Shown one piece after another: positions 11,788 to 21,045 of a DNA stretch of 64,000 bases (its first letter is position 1; each line of letters opens with the position of its first letter). This DNA is from Serratia entomophila (lineage in GTDB: Bacteria > Pseudomonadota > Gammaproteobacteria > Enterobacterales > Enterobacteriaceae), in assembly GCF_021462285.1 (NCBI RefSeq), contig NZ_CP082787.1, positions 2,604,001 through 2,668,000 on the forward strand. Direction: 5' to 3'. The notes beneath the pieces are model-generated. The model saw only the letters and a program-made list of their open reading frames with translations. It was not told where the DNA came from and made no database searches. The translations under genes were made by a program, and so were the position numbers.

Positions 11788-12738
11788 ATGAAGCTGAAGA
11801 CCACGATCATCGCATCAGCCTTGTTATCACTCACCGCGCTGTCTGCTCATGCGGCGACTGAGTTAACTCCTGAAAAAGCAGCGGCGCTGAAGCCGTTTGA
11901 TCGCATCACGATTACCGGCCGCTTTAATGCCATCAATGAAGCCGCCGACGCCATCTCCCGCCGTGCAGACAAACTGGGTGCAGATTCCTTCTACATTCAG
12001 GACAGCAATAGCAGCAACAACGGCGGCAACTGGCGCGTTACCGCAGACCTTTACCACAAAGATGCGCCGGAAGTGAGCAAAGATCCAAAATACCGCGTAT
12101 TTAACGGCGTGAACGAACTGCCGAAAGAACAGGCCTATCAGCTGGAGCCGTACGATACCGTTAGCGTCAGCGGCTTCTACCGCAGCCAGCCTGACATCAA
12201 CGACGCCATCTCCAAAGAAGCGAAGAAAAAAGGCGCTGCCTCGTTCTTTATCGTGCGCCAGGTTGATGCCAACTCAGGCGGCAACCAGTTCGTCACCGCG
12301 TACATCTATAAAGCCGATGCGCCAAAACGCCGCGTACAAAGCCCGGATGCGATCCCTGCCGACTCTGATGCCGGCCGCGCAGCCCTGGCCGCCGGCGGCG
12401 CCGCGGCAGCGAACGTGGAAATTCCCGGCGTAGCCTCTTCCGGTTCGCCAAGCCGTGAGGTGGGTCGCTTCTTCGAAACCCAGTCCTCTACCGGCCAGCG
12501 CTATACCGTTACGCTGCCGAACGGCACCAAGATCCAGGAAGTGAACAACGTGACCGCCGCCCAGATGGTGCCGTTTGACTCGGTGACCTTCACCGGCCAC
12601 TTCAACAGCATGACCGACATTTCCACCGAAGTGGCGAAGCGTGCGGCCGAGAAAGGCGCCAAGTACTATCACGTGACCCGCCAGTGGCAGAACAAGAGCG
12701 GCGGCAACCTGACCGTCAGCGCCGATCTGTTCAAATAA
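11788..12738 (+). CDS. ydgH: YdgH periplasmic protein with three DUF1471 (YhcN/BhsA) domains
   Basis: A 316-residue exported protein (E. coli 314). The signal peptide MKLKTTIIASALLSLTALSAHA is followed by three copies of the DUF1471 fold, each starting with a Pro-Phe/Tyr-Asp core (KPFDRITITGRF, EPYDTVSVSGFY, VPFDSVTFTGHF) and ending in GGN...V(S/T)A. Copies lie at about 30-93, 112-175 and 252-316, with a Gly/Ala-rich linker before the third. Small single-domain relatives (BhsA, McbA, YhcN) respond to stress and alter biofilm and permeability; the role of YdgH itself is not established. AAAGGA precedes the start. An intrinsic terminator follows. Confidence 0.93.
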   Translation: MKLKTTIIASALLSLTALSAHAATELTPEKAAALKPFDRITITGRFNAINEAADAISRRADKLGADSFYIQDSNSSNNGGNWRVTADLYHKDAPEVSKDPKYRVFNGVNELPKEQAYQLEPYDTVSVSGFYRSQPDINDAISKEAKKKGAASFFIVRQVDANSGGNQFVTAYIYKADAPKRRVQSPDAIPADSDAGRAALAAGGAAAANVEIPGVASSGSPSREVGRFFETQSSTGQRYTVTLPNGTKIQEVNNVTAAQMVPFDSVTFTGHFNSMTDISTEVAKRAAEKGAKYYHVTRQWQNKSGGNLTVSADLFK

Positions 12739-12771
12739 TCGTCTTTACCCCCTAAGCAATGGGTTTACCAT

Positions 12772-12799
12772 CGGGCAGCGTTTGAGCTGCCCGTTTTTA
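12772..12799 (+). terminator. Intrinsic terminator of ydgH
   Basis: CGGGCAGC, loop GTTTGA, GCTGCCCG, then TTTTTAT: a perfect 8-base-pair stem with T-run, 33 bases after the ydgH stop. Confidence 0.9.
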
Positions 12800-12992
12800 T
12801 TTGCCCCACCTCAACGCCGGCTGAATAGTTTTTTGTAAATTCCGCATATTCAATCATTGCATCTGCAATCATCCCTCCGTAGAATTTGCGCCAATTTTTA
12901 GGGCTATTGTCTAGCGGCGCGCTGATTGTCCCCGCGTTGTTACTGCCAAGTAGTTCCCTTCCAGTTGTTTATTCTGTGTTCAGGACCCGTCA

Positions 12993-14384
12993 TTGGAAAA
13001 AAAACTAGGTCTTACCGCGTTAACCGCATTGGTGCTTAGCTCGATGCTGGGCGCCGGGGTTTTCAGCCTGCCGCAAAACATGGCGCAGGTAGCCAGCCCC
13101 GCCGCATTGCTGCTGGGCTGGGCGATCACCGGCGTCGGCATCCTGTTCCTGGCCTTCGCCATGCTGCTGCTTACCCGCCTGCGCCCCGATCTGGACGGTG
13201 GTATCTTTACCTATGCCAAGGAAGGCTTCGGCGAGCTGGTGGGCTTTTGCTCCGCCTGGGGGTATTGGCTGTGCGCGGTGATTGCCAACGTGTCTTATCT
13301 GGTGATCGTCTTCGCCGCCCTGAGCATTTTTACCGATCGCGGCGGCCAGGTGATTTTAGGCGATGGCAATACCTGGCAGGCGCTGATCGCCGAGTCGCTG
13401 TTGCTGTGGGTGGTACACGCGCTGGTGCTGCGCGGGGTGCAAACCGCCGCCAGCATCAATCTGGCGGCCACCCTGGCCAAGCTGCTGCCGCTCGGGCTGT
13501 TTGCCGTGCTGGCGGCCATCGCCTTCAAAATGGACGTTTTCACCCTTGATTTCCACGGCATTGCGCTCGGCAAGCCGGTGTGGGAACAGGTGAAAGACAC
13601 CATGCTGATCACCCTGTGGGTGTTTATCGGCGTAGAAGGCGCCGTGGTGGTCTCCGCCCGCGCGCGCAACAAGAAAGACGTGGGCCGCGCCACCATGCTG
13701 GCGGTGCTGTCGGCGCTGGCGGTGTATTTGCTGGTGACCCTGCTGTCGCTGGGCGTGGTGCCGCGCACCGAGCTGGCCGAGATGCGCAATCCTTCGATGG
13801 CGGTGCTGATGGTGGACCTGATTGGCCCCTGGGGCGACGTGATTATCGCCGCCGGTCTGATTATTTCGGTCTGCGGCGCCTACCTGAGCTGGACCATTAT
13901 GGCCGCCGAAGTGCCGCTGCTGGCCGCTCAGCATGGCGCTTTCCCGCGGATATTCCGTAAACAGAATCGCCATCACGCCCCTTCGGCCTCGCTGTGGTTG
14001 ACCAATATCGCGGTGCAGCTGGCGCTGGTGCTGATCTGGCTCACCGGCAGCAACTACAATTCGCTGCTGACCATCGCCTCGGAAATGATCCTGGTGCCTT
14101 ACTTCCTGGTCGGCGCTTTCCTGTTCAAGGTCGCCTGCCGTCGTCGGGACAAACGCTTGATCTTTGCCGCCACCGGCGCCTGCCTGTATGGGATTTGGCT
14201 GCTGTATGCGTCAGGGCTGATGCATTTGCTGATGTCGGTGCTGCTGTATGCGCCGGGGCTGTTGGTATTTATCTATGCCCGCCGCGGGCACCATGATATC
14301 AAACTGCTGAACCGGTTGGAAAAAAGCAGCATTTTCCTGCTGCTGGCGGCAACGGTGCCGGCCGGCTGGTTTATGCTGCAGTAA
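12993..14384 (+). CDS. ydgI: Basic amino acid antiporter family permease (putative arginine/ornithine antiporter)
   Basis: A 463-residue APC-superfamily transporter with about 12 hydrophobic segments, matching E. coli YdgI (460 residues) from the N-terminus (MEKKLGLTALTALVLSSMLGAGVFSLPQ). The first helix has the unwound GAGVFSLP substrate motif of ArcD/AdiC-type antiporters. The start is TTG; no in-frame ATG exists close by and homology begins exactly at this codon, so the non-ATG start is well supported; CAGGA lies about 8 bases before it. Substrate is inferred from family only. Confidence 0.9.
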   Translation: MEKKLGLTALTALVLSSMLGAGVFSLPQNMAQVASPAALLLGWAITGVGILFLAFAMLLLTRLRPDLDGGIFTYAKEGFGELVGFCSAWGYWLCAVIANVSYLVIVFAALSIFTDRGGQVILGDGNTWQALIAESLLLWVVHALVLRGVQTAASINLAATLAKLLPLGLFAVLAAIAFKMDVFTLDFHGIALGKPVWEQVKDTMLITLWVFIGVEGAVVVSARARNKKDVGRATMLAVLSALAVYLLVTLLSLGVVPRTELAEMRNPSMAVLMVDLIGPWGDVIIAAGLIISVCGAYLSWTIMAAEVPLLAAQHGAFPRIFRKQNRHHAPSASLWLTNIAVQLALVLIWLTGSNYNSLLTIASEMILVPYFLVGAFLFKVACRRRDKRLIFAATGACLYGIWLLYASGLMHLLMSVLLYAPGLLVFIYARRGHHDIKLLNRLEKSSIFLLLAATVPAGWFMLQ

Positions 14385-14413
14385 CGGAATCAGGGCCGGG
14401 TGGCGACACCCGG

Positions 14414-14824
14414 TTAGCTTTCGCGGGGGATGCTGATGGTCATGCGTTCACCCACCAGGGCAATCGACACGCCTTCTTCACACTCTTTTTGGATTGCCGC
14501 CAGCTGCTCCGCGTCCAGCGCATAAGGCAGCTGGATATCGAATACCGCCAACCCTTGCTGCGCCGCCAGATCGATCAGGCGCACAATATTGGTTTCGTCG
14601 CTGACCTGGGTGGACACCACCTGCAGCGCCAATTCCTTCAACTGCTCTTTACGTGTTTGTGACGTGGTCACACGTGATTTCAACACCATGCCGAAGATCG
14701 GCATCACACCATAAATAGCATCAACAAAGCGCCAGTGCTTCTTGCACGATGCGGACAGAAAATCCATGTAGTCGAAACAGATTTTCTCACTGCGCGCGAT
14801 GGATGCAAGGTGATTGCTGTTCAT
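14414..14824 (-). CDS. Protein of unknown function (136 residues)
   Basis: Read from the ATG at 14824 (MNSNHLASIARSEKICFDY), which has GGAGAGG 9 bases upstream; a longer in-frame reading to 14965 lacks a good ribosome site. The middle has a short hydrophobic stretch (VDAIYGVMPIFGMVL) that is weak for a membrane helix, followed by a basic segment and a C-terminal alpha/beta half. No family recognised. It sits between ydgI and folM, the place held by the membrane protein ydgC in E. coli, but it is not similar to YdgC. Divergent from folM across 183 bases. Confidence 0.6.
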   Translation of the reverse strand: MNSNHLASIARSEKICFDYMDFLSASCKKHWRFVDAIYGVMPIFGMVLKSRVTTSQTRKEQLKELALQVVSTQVSDETNIVRLIDLAAQQGLAVFDIQLPYALDAEQLAAIQKECEEGVSIALVGERMTISIPRES

Positions 14825-15007
14825 CCCCTCATTCCTCTCCTGGCCAGTGTTAACCCGTGGTATTTCAAGCTGCCGACGCCGGCAACTGAAATTCATTGGG
14901 GATCTTACATCCAGAAATGGATAATCGATGCGAAGCCTTAACGACTTTCCGCCGTATAATGGCATAATTCCCCTATTGTTTGCCAGTCTGTCCAGGAGCT
15001 TTAATCA

Positions 15008-15730
15008 ATGGAACATCACAACCCGGCCCCGGTGCTGATCACCGGCGGCGCACGGCGGATTGGGCTGGCGCTGGCCAGGTCCTTTTTGCAGCGCGGCGTG
15101 CCGGTCATCATCGCCTATCGCAGCGACTACCCGGCGCTGGCCGAGCTGAAGAGGCTGGGGGCCTGTTGCATCCAGGGCGACTTTTCCACCCATGAGGGCA
15201 TCTACCACTTTGCCGAGCAGGTGCGCCAGGCGGCGCCCAAGCTGCGCGCGGTGATCCACAACGCCAGCGCCTGGCAGGCCGAGTCGCCGGAAGTGCCGCC
15301 GGAACAGGTGATGGCGGCGATGCTGCAAATCCACGTCTATACCCCGTACCTGTTGAATCAGCTGCTCGAGCCCTGCCTGACGGGCCAGGGCCAGGCCGGC
15401 GCCGATATAATCCACCTGACCGATTACGTGGTGGAGAAAGGCAGCGACAAGCATATCGCCTACGCCGCCAGCAAGGCGGCGCTGGACAACATGACCCGTT
15501 CCTTTGCGCGCAAGCTGGCGCCGGAGGTCAAAGTGAACGCCATCGCCCCGGCGCTGATCATCTTCAATCCGGGCGACGACGAAGCCTATCGCCGGCAGGC
15601 GCTGGCGAAATCGCTGATGAAAGTGGCGCCTGGCGAAAGCGAGGTGGTTAATTTGGTGGACTACCTGCTGGAAAGCCGCTACGTCACCGGCCGCACCCAT
15701 GGCGTAGACGGCGGGCGGCCGTTGCGTTAA
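15008..15730 (+). CDS. folM: Dihydromonapterin reductase
   Basis: A 240-residue short-chain dehydrogenase/reductase identical in length to E. coli FolM. It reduces dihydromonapterin (and, weakly, dihydrofolate) with NADPH to form tetrahydromonapterin. The cofactor motif is near the N-terminus (LITGGARRIGLALA), the basic SDR core NAS at about 89, and the active-site Tyr/Lys pair in YAASKAALDN near 157-161. In E. coli folM lies upstream of rstAB, as here; the 75-base gap to rstA leaves room for a separate rst promoter. Confidence 0.95.
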   Translation: MEHHNPAPVLITGGARRIGLALARSFLQRGVPVIIAYRSDYPALAELKRLGACCIQGDFSTHEGIYHFAEQVRQAAPKLRAVIHNASAWQAESPEVPPEQVMAAMLQIHVYTPYLLNQLLEPCLTGQGQAGADIIHLTDYVVEKGSDKHIAYAASKAALDNMTRSFARKLAPEVKVNAIAPALIIFNPGDDEAYRRQALAKSLMKVAPGESEVVNLVDYLLESRYVTGRTHGVDGGRPLR

Positions 15731-15805
15731 CTGACAGATGTGCGTGGCGCATCGTTGAACGCCGCGCTATGCTGAACTTCGCTTTTCCAATAAGACCGCT
15801 GGCAT

Positions 15806-16531
15806 ATGCATAAAATTGTTTTTGTTGAAGACGATCCTGAGGTCGGCAAGCTGATTGCCGCCTATCTTGGCAAGCACGACATTGACGTGCTGATCGAACC
15901 GCGCGGCGACAGCGCGCAAGCGCGTATCGAGCAGGAACAACCCGACCTGGTGCTGCTGGACATCATGCTGCCCGGCAAGGACGGCATGACGCTGTGCCGC
16001 GACCTGCGGCCGACCTTCCCCGGCCCGATCGTGCTGCTCACCTCGCTGGACAGCGACATGAACCATATTCTCTCGCTGGAAATGGGCGCCAACGATTACA
16101 TCCTGAAAACCACGCCGCCGGCGGTGCTGCTGGCGCGGCTGCGGCTGCACCTGCGCCAGCACAGCCAGCAGCCGAAGGAAGAGTCTGCTCAACCGCTCAC
16201 CCAACACAACGCGCTGCATTTCGGCCTGCTGTGCATTGACCCGGTCAACCGCCAGGTGACGCTGGGAGATGAAACCATCACGCTGTCCACCTCAGATTTC
16301 GATTTACTGTGGGAACTGGCCACCCACGCCGGGCAGATCATGGACCGCGAAGCCCTGCTGCAGAACCTGCGCGGCGTGAGCTACGACGGGTTGGATCGCA
16401 GCATCGACGTGGCCATTTCCCGCCTGCGCCGCAAGCTGTACGACAACGCGCTGGAGCCGTTCCGCATCAAGACCGTGCGCAATAAAGGCTACCTGTTCGC
16501 CCCGAACGCCTGGGCATCGGTGCAACAATGA
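15806..16531 (+). CDS. rstA: Two-component response regulator RstA
   Basis: A 241-residue OmpR/PhoB-type regulator. Receiver domain residues 1-120 with the acidic pocket Glu8/Asp9/Asp10, phospho-acceptor Asp52 (LVLLDIMLPGKDG) and Lys near 102; C-terminal winged helix (about 135-235) with DFDLLWELATHAGQIMDREAL. RstA, phosphorylated by RstB, acts at TACAT(A/T)NTNGTTACA-type sites and activates asr in E. coli under PhoP/PhoQ and acid control. A matching site precedes asr in this window (20538-20551). The stop overlaps the rstB start (ATGA). Confidence 0.96.
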   Translation: MHKIVFVEDDPEVGKLIAAYLGKHDIDVLIEPRGDSAQARIEQEQPDLVLLDIMLPGKDGMTLCRDLRPTFPGPIVLLTSLDSDMNHILSLEMGANDYILKTTPPAVLLARLRLHLRQHSQQPKEESAQPLTQHNALHFGLLCIDPVNRQVTLGDETITLSTSDFDLLWELATHAGQIMDREALLQNLRGVSYDGLDRSIDVAISRLRRKLYDNALEPFRIKTVRNKGYLFAPNAWASVQQ

Positions 16532-17832
16532 GAAAGCTTTTCGTGCAGTTTTTTTTGCTGCTGTTCGTTTGCTTCCTGGTGATGGCGATGCTGGTCGGGC
16601 TGGTGTACAAAGTTACCGCCGAACGCGCCGGCCGCCAGTCGATGGACGACCTGATGAAAAGCTCGCTGTACCTGATGCGCAGCGAACTGCGCGAAATACC
16701 GCTGAAAGACTGGAACAAAACCATAGCTACGCTGGATTTGAACCTGTCGTTCAAGCTGCACATCGAGCCGCTCGGCAAACAGGATCTGAGCGAAGACCTC
16801 AAGCGCCGGCTGCGGCTGGGCGAAATCATCGCGCTCGACGATCAATACACCTTTATGCAGCGCATTCCGCGCAGCCACTATGTGTTGGTGGTCGGCCCCA
16901 TCCCTTACCTGTTTTATCTCCACCAGATGCGCCTGCTGGATCTGGCGCTGCTGGTGTTTATCGGCATGTCGCTGGCGCTGCCGGTGTTTCTGTGGATGCG
17001 CCCGCACTGGCAAGACCTGCTCAAGCTGGAGAACGCCGCCCAGCGCTTGGGGGCCGGGCATTTGGATGAGCGAACCCATTTCGATCCTACCTCCAGCCTC
17101 AGCCGGCTCGGGGTGGCGTTCAACCAGATGGCCGACAACGTCAACACGCTGATCGCCAGCAAAAAGCAGCTGATCGACGGCATCGCCCACGAGCTGCGCA
17201 CCCCGCTGGTGCGCCTGCGCTACCGGCTGGCAATGAGCGATAACCTGTCTGACAGCGAGCAGCAGGCGCTGAATCGCGATATCGGCCAACTGGAGTCATT
17301 GATCGACGAGCTGTTGACCTATGCGCGGCTGGATCGCCCCCAGGTGGCGCTGAACATCGAACCGCTCGACCTGCCCAAATGGCTGGAGGATAAGGTCGAG
17401 GATATGCGCCTGATCCACCCGGAGCGTGAAATTCAGCTCGATATCCCGCACGTCGGCGACTTTGGCGGCGTCGATCTGCGCCTGATGGAGCGGGTGCTGG
17501 ACAACCTGGTCAACAACGCCCTGCGCTATTCCGTACAGCGGCTGCGCGTTGGCCTGTGGTTCGACGGCGATCTGGCCTGCCTGCAGGTAGAAGATGACGG
17601 CCCGGGCATTCCGCCGGAAGAGCGCGAGCGGGTGTTCGAACCCTTTGTGCGCCTTGATCCCAGCCGCGACCGCGCCACCGGCGGCTGTGGGCTGGGGCTG
17701 GCTATCGTACATTCCATCGCCGTGGCCTATCAGGGCCAGGTGTTTGTCGAGGGCAGCGCCCTCGGCGGCGCCAGCTTCCGCTTCTGCTGGCCGCTGAAAC
17801 CGACTTTCAATTTAAAAGCAGAACCGGCGTAA
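16528..17832 (+). CDS. rstB: Sensor histidine kinase RstB
   Basis: A 434-residue inner-membrane sensor (E. coli 433). Two membrane helices at about 5-28 and 134-154 bracket a roughly 105-residue periplasmic domain; a HAMP region follows, then the H-box IAHELRTPLVRLR (phosphorylated His near 225), N-box NLVNNALRYS, and G boxes DDGPGIPPEE and GGCGLGLAIV. Start overlaps rstA by four bases, implying coupled translation. MgrB/PhoP and acid inputs known from E. coli are not visible in the sequence. Confidence 0.96.
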   Translation: MRKLFVQFFLLLFVCFLVMAMLVGLVYKVTAERAGRQSMDDLMKSSLYLMRSELREIPLKDWNKTIATLDLNLSFKLHIEPLGKQDLSEDLKRRLRLGEIIALDDQYTFMQRIPRSHYVLVVGPIPYLFYLHQMRLLDLALLVFIGMSLALPVFLWMRPHWQDLLKLENAAQRLGAGHLDERTHFDPTSSLSRLGVAFNQMADNVNTLIASKKQLIDGIAHELRTPLVRLRYRLAMSDNLSDSEQQALNRDIGQLESLIDELLTYARLDRPQVALNIEPLDLPKWLEDKVEDMRLIHPEREIQLDIPHVGDFGGVDLRLMERVLDNLVNNALRYSVQRLRVGLWFDGDLACLQVEDDGPGIPPEERERVFEPFVRLDPSRDRATGGCGLGLAIVHSIAVAYQGQVFVEGSALGGASFRFCWPLKPTFNLKAEPA

Positions 17833-17866
17833 CTGAGACCGGATCACTATCCTATGGAGCCGAACA

Positions 17867-19366
17867 ATGACATCTGCACATTCCCCATCCTCCGCTTATA
17901 GCGAACTGCGCGCTTTGTTTACCCGACTGTCGCGTTTCGGCCACCTCTCCGCCATTGCCGGCTGGGACATGCAAACCATGATGCCGCCGGGCGGCAGCAA
18001 AGCGCGTTCGGAAGCGCTGGCCGAGCTCAGCGTGCTGCAGCACCAGATCCTGACGGCGGAAAAAACCGGTGCGTTGCTTGACCGCGCCCAGCAGGAAGCG
18101 CTGGACGACATCGACCAGGCCAACCTGCTGGAAATGCGCCGCCAATATGACAACGCAGTGCTGGTGCCTGAATCGCTGGTCGAGGCCAAATCGCTGGCCG
18201 GCGCGCGCTGCGAGCATGCCTGGCGGGCGCAACGCCCGGCCAACGACTGGGAAGGATTTTCCGAGAACCTGCGTGAAGTGGTTAAACTCAGCCGGCAGGA
18301 AGCGCAGATCCGCGCCCAGGCCGCCGGCACCAGCCGCTATGACGCCCTGCTTAACTTGTACGAACCGGGCATGCGCAGCAGCGATCTCGATCGCATCTTC
18401 GGTGACCTGAAAACCTGGTTGCCGGACCTGCTGCAACGGGTGGTGGCCAAACAGGCCAACGAACCCTGCCTGACGCCGCAGGGCCCGTTCAACCTGGAAA
18501 CCCAGCGCCAGCTGAGCCTGAGCGTGATGAAGCTGCTGGGCTTCAACTTTGACGGCGGCCGGGTTGACGTCAGCGCGCATCCGTTCTGCGGCGGTGTGCC
18601 GGAAGACGTGCGCATCACCACGCGCTACAACGACAAAGAGTTCCTGACCGCGCTGCTTGGCATCGTGCACGAAACCGGCCACGCGCGTTACGAGCAGAAT
18701 CTGCCGCGCGATCTGCTAGGCCAGCCGGTTGCGCTGGCGCGTTCGACCGCCATTCACGAATCGCAAAGCCTGCTGTTCGAAATGCAGCTGGCGCGCGGCA
18801 GCGACTTCCTGAAAATTCTGCGCCCATTGGTGACGGCCCAGTTCGGCGAGCAGCCGGCGCTGGAAGAAAGCAACTTTATCCGCCTCAACCAGCGCGTTAA
18901 ACCGGGATTGATCCGCGTCGATGCCGATGAAGTGAGCTACCCTGCTCACGTCATTCTGCGCTATGAAATTGAAAAGGCGCTGGTTGAAGGAGATATCGAA
19001 GTCGAGGATATCCCGGCGCTGTGGAACGAGAAGATGCGCGGTTATCTGGGCCTGGACACCATCGGCGACTATCGCAACGGCTGCATGCAGGACATCCACT
19101 GGACCGACGGCGCTTTCGGCTACTTCCCAACCTATACTCTGGGCGCCATGTACGCCGCGCAGCTGTTCCACAGCGTGCGCCAGGCGCTGCCTTCGCTGAG
19201 CGAAGATATCGCCGCCGGCAACCTGCAGCCGCTGTTCCACTGGCTGCGCCACAATATCTGGCGCCACGGCAGCCGTTTCCCTACCGATACGCTGATCGCC
19301 AACGCCACCGGCGAAGCGCTTAACCCGCGCTATTTCCGTCAGCATCTGGAAAGCCGTTACCTGTAA
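17867..19366 (+). CDS. M32-family metallocarboxypeptidase
   Basis: A 499-residue cytoplasmic thermostable carboxypeptidase 1 (Taq) family enzyme. The zinc motif HETGH is at residues 268-272, with the third ligand expected in the following STAIHESQSLLFE segment; both are characteristic of M32. It removes C-terminal residues from short peptides (broad specificity, not Pro). It begins 34 bases after rstB with GGAG upstream, so it may be a third gene of the rst operon; this arrangement is not the E. coli one. Physiological role is likely general peptide turnover (inference). Confidence 0.9.
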   Translation: MTSAHSPSSAYSELRALFTRLSRFGHLSAIAGWDMQTMMPPGGSKARSEALAELSVLQHQILTAEKTGALLDRAQQEALDDIDQANLLEMRRQYDNAVLVPESLVEAKSLAGARCEHAWRAQRPANDWEGFSENLREVVKLSRQEAQIRAQAAGTSRYDALLNLYEPGMRSSDLDRIFGDLKTWLPDLLQRVVAKQANEPCLTPQGPFNLETQRQLSLSVMKLLGFNFDGGRVDVSAHPFCGGVPEDVRITTRYNDKEFLTALLGIVHETGHARYEQNLPRDLLGQPVALARSTAIHESQSLLFEMQLARGSDFLKILRPLVTAQFGEQPALEESNFIRLNQRVKPGLIRVDADEVSYPAHVILRYEIEKALVEGDIEVEDIPALWNEKMRGYLGLDTIGDYRNGCMQDIHWTDGAFGYFPTYTLGAMYAAQLFHSVRQALPSLSEDIAAGNLQPLFHWLRHNIWRHGSRFPTDTLIANATGEALNPRYFRQHLESRYL

Positions 19367-19546
19367 AGCCCCCCAAGGCGCGGCATACCGCTGCGCCTTT
19401 TCCCCTGCCTGACGCCGAGGCGTTTCATAGCGCACAGTCCCTGCCGCTTACACCTGAGCTGCAGAGTGGCGGTCTGTCGCTCTCAGTAAGTATGTTGTAA
19501 CTAAAACAGGATCGCAGTTTCGCTAATCTTGCTTGCCGGCAGGCGT

Positions 19547-20470
19547 TTAGCCGCTCTCGCCAGGCGTTTGCGCCGCGTGCCCGGCGATCAATTCAACCAG
19601 CCGCGGCCGCAGCTGTGGCGGCAGGTCATGCCCCATGCCAGGGATAGTCTGCAGCCGGGCATTAGCCACCGCTTTGGCGACGGCGACGCCGCCGGCCTTG
19701 CGCACCAGACGATCCGCCTCCCCGTGGATAACCAACGTCGGCGCCGCGATCTTGCGGGTATAGCGCCGCAGATCGCCGCTGCCCAGCAGCGCAGACAGCT
19801 GCCGCTGCATACCCTCGGGATCGGCCCCCCGCTTCAGCAAGCGCCTCACCAGTTGATCGACCTCTGCGTCATTCGCCGGGTAATCTTCGGTACCCAGCGC
19901 ACGCAGAAAATCTTTCATCGCCTGGTGCCGTTGCTGGGGCGTAGCCTGGGCCGCCGGGCGGCGCAGCAGCTGCAGCAGCAATGAAGGCGCCGGCGGCGGC
20001 AACAGCGGCTGGTTGGTGCTGGAGAACAGGATGGTCAACGATTTCACCCGCTGCGGATATTCGCCGGCCAACACCTGGGCGATCATGCCACCCATCGACG
20101 CCCCTACGACGTGGGCCTGGGGGATCTGCAGGTGGTCCAACAGGTGCACCGCGTCAGCCGCCATATCCGCCAAGGTGTAGGGCACCGGGGTTTGCCATCC
20201 CATCTGGGCGCGTAACATCAGCAGCCACAGCGGCAGGCGCCGCCTTGCCTGCGTTTTGCCCGATAAACCGACGTCGCGATTGTCGAAACGGATCACCCGA
20301 AACCCCTTGGCCGCCAGTGCCTGGCAAAAATCATCCGGCCACAGCAGCATTTGGGCGCCAATCCCCATGATCAACAGCAACGGCGGATGCGAGATATCGC
20401 CCCAGTCTTCATAGGCAATCGGCACCACTCCTTGTTCGGTCACCCCATGACGAATCGCTATATCATTCAT
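19547..20470 (-). CDS. Alpha/beta hydrolase
   Basis: A 307-residue alpha/beta-hydrolase-fold enzyme. The oxyanion region is LLLIMGIGAQMLLWPDDF, the nucleophile elbow GASMGG near residue 122, the acid in PTLVIHGEADRLV near 250 and the His in IPGMGHDLPPQL near 280: a complete Ser-Asp-His triad. Closest in layout to the RdmC/aclacinomycin-methylesterase or haloalkane-type branch; the substrate cannot be told. The start is the ATG at 20470. It is divergent from asr, whose RstA box lies 68-81 bases upstream of this start, so it could also be touched by RstA. Confidence 0.85.
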   Translation of the reverse strand: MNDIAIRHGVTEQGVVPIAYEDWGDISHPPLLLIMGIGAQMLLWPDDFCQALAAKGFRVIRFDNRDVGLSGKTQARRRLPLWLLMLRAQMGWQTPVPYTLADMAADAVHLLDHLQIPQAHVVGASMGGMIAQVLAGEYPQRVKSLTILFSSTNQPLLPPPAPSLLLQLLRRPAAQATPQQRHQAMKDFLRALGTEDYPANDAEVDQLVRRLLKRGADPEGMQRQLSALLGSGDLRRYTRKIAAPTLVIHGEADRLVRKAGGVAVAKAVANARLQTIPGMGHDLPPQLRPRLVELIAGHAAQTPGESG

Positions 20471-20537
20471 TTAAAATCCTTTTTAACCTGTCGTAGCGGC
20501 CATTATAACAGCTATACCGCCCGGCGCAGCCCGGCTG

Positions 20538-20551
20538 TACATTAGGTTACA
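20538..20551. promoter_or_regulatory. RstA box upstream of asr
   Basis: TACATTAGGTTACA matches the RstA consensus TACATNTNGTTACA at all but one fixed position. It lies 107-120 bases before the asr start codon. Confidence 0.75.
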
Positions 20552-20657
20552 TGCCGAAACCAATCACTCACGGAAAGCCCGCCGCCGTTTGCCTAGTATC
20601 TTACTCAACGGCCCCGCAGTGGGGTTGATACCCGAAAAGTAATCTGAGGAATCGACA

Positions 20658-20951
20658 ATGAAAAAAGTATTAGCTCTGGTTGTTGCCGCTGCAATGGGTC
20701 TGTCTTCTGTTGCTTTCGCTGCTGATGCCGCCACCACCACTTCCGCGCCGGCCGCGACTGCAACCACCGCTACCGCTGCTCCGGCTAAAACCGCTCACGT
20801 GAAAAAACATCACGCGAAGAAAGCGCCAGTGCAAAAAGCGCAGGCCGCTAAAAAACACCACAAAAAAGCCCCGGTTCAAAAAGCCCAGGCAGCTAAAAAG
20901 CACCACAAAAAAGCCAGCCACAAGAAAGCGACCAGCACTCCGGCTGCATAA
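20658..20951 (+). CDS. asr: Acid shock protein Asr
   Basis: A 97-residue exported basic protein. Signal peptide [21 protein letters not shown], then an Ala/Thr-rich segment and a very Lys/His-rich tail containing two exact 15-residue repeats [15 protein letters not shown]. Asr is strongly induced by external acid in enterobacteria and is thought to protect periplasmic proteins by its positive charge and disorder. AGGAA lies close upstream of the start. The RstA box and the presence of rstAB in the window agree with known control. Followed by an intrinsic terminator and ydgU. Confidence 0.95.
   Translation: MKKVLALVVAAAMGLSSVAFAADAATTTSAPAATATTATAAPAKTAHVKKHHAKKAPVQKAQAAKKHHKKAPVQKAQAAKKHHKKASHKKATSTPAA
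20823..20912 (+). repeat. Two tandem 45-base units in asr
   Basis: Two adjacent 45-base copies encode the identical 15-residue unit [15 protein letters not shown] with only synonymous differences (e.g. GTG/GTT, GCG/GCC), suggesting an old duplication kept for its protein sequence. Confidence 0.85.
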
Positions 20952-21001
20952 TAGCAACCTGATGTGAGGCTCCCCTCACCAGTCCAGGCAAAGATTTGTC
21001 C

Positions 21002-21027
21002 AACACCCGGTTCGCCGGGTGTTTTTT
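21002..21027 (+). terminator. Intrinsic terminator after asr
   Basis: AACACCCGG, loop TTCG, CCGGGTGTT followed by TTTT: a 9-base-pair stem with a stable UUCG tetraloop, 50 bases after the asr stop. Confidence 0.92.
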
Positions 21028-21045
21028 CATCGGGAGTTCTCATCT

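Noticed and set aside
14825..14965. N-terminal extension of the unknown 136-residue protein
   Set aside because: The longer reading starts without a ribosome site and would run through the folM promoter; the ATG at 14824 has GGAGAGG before it.
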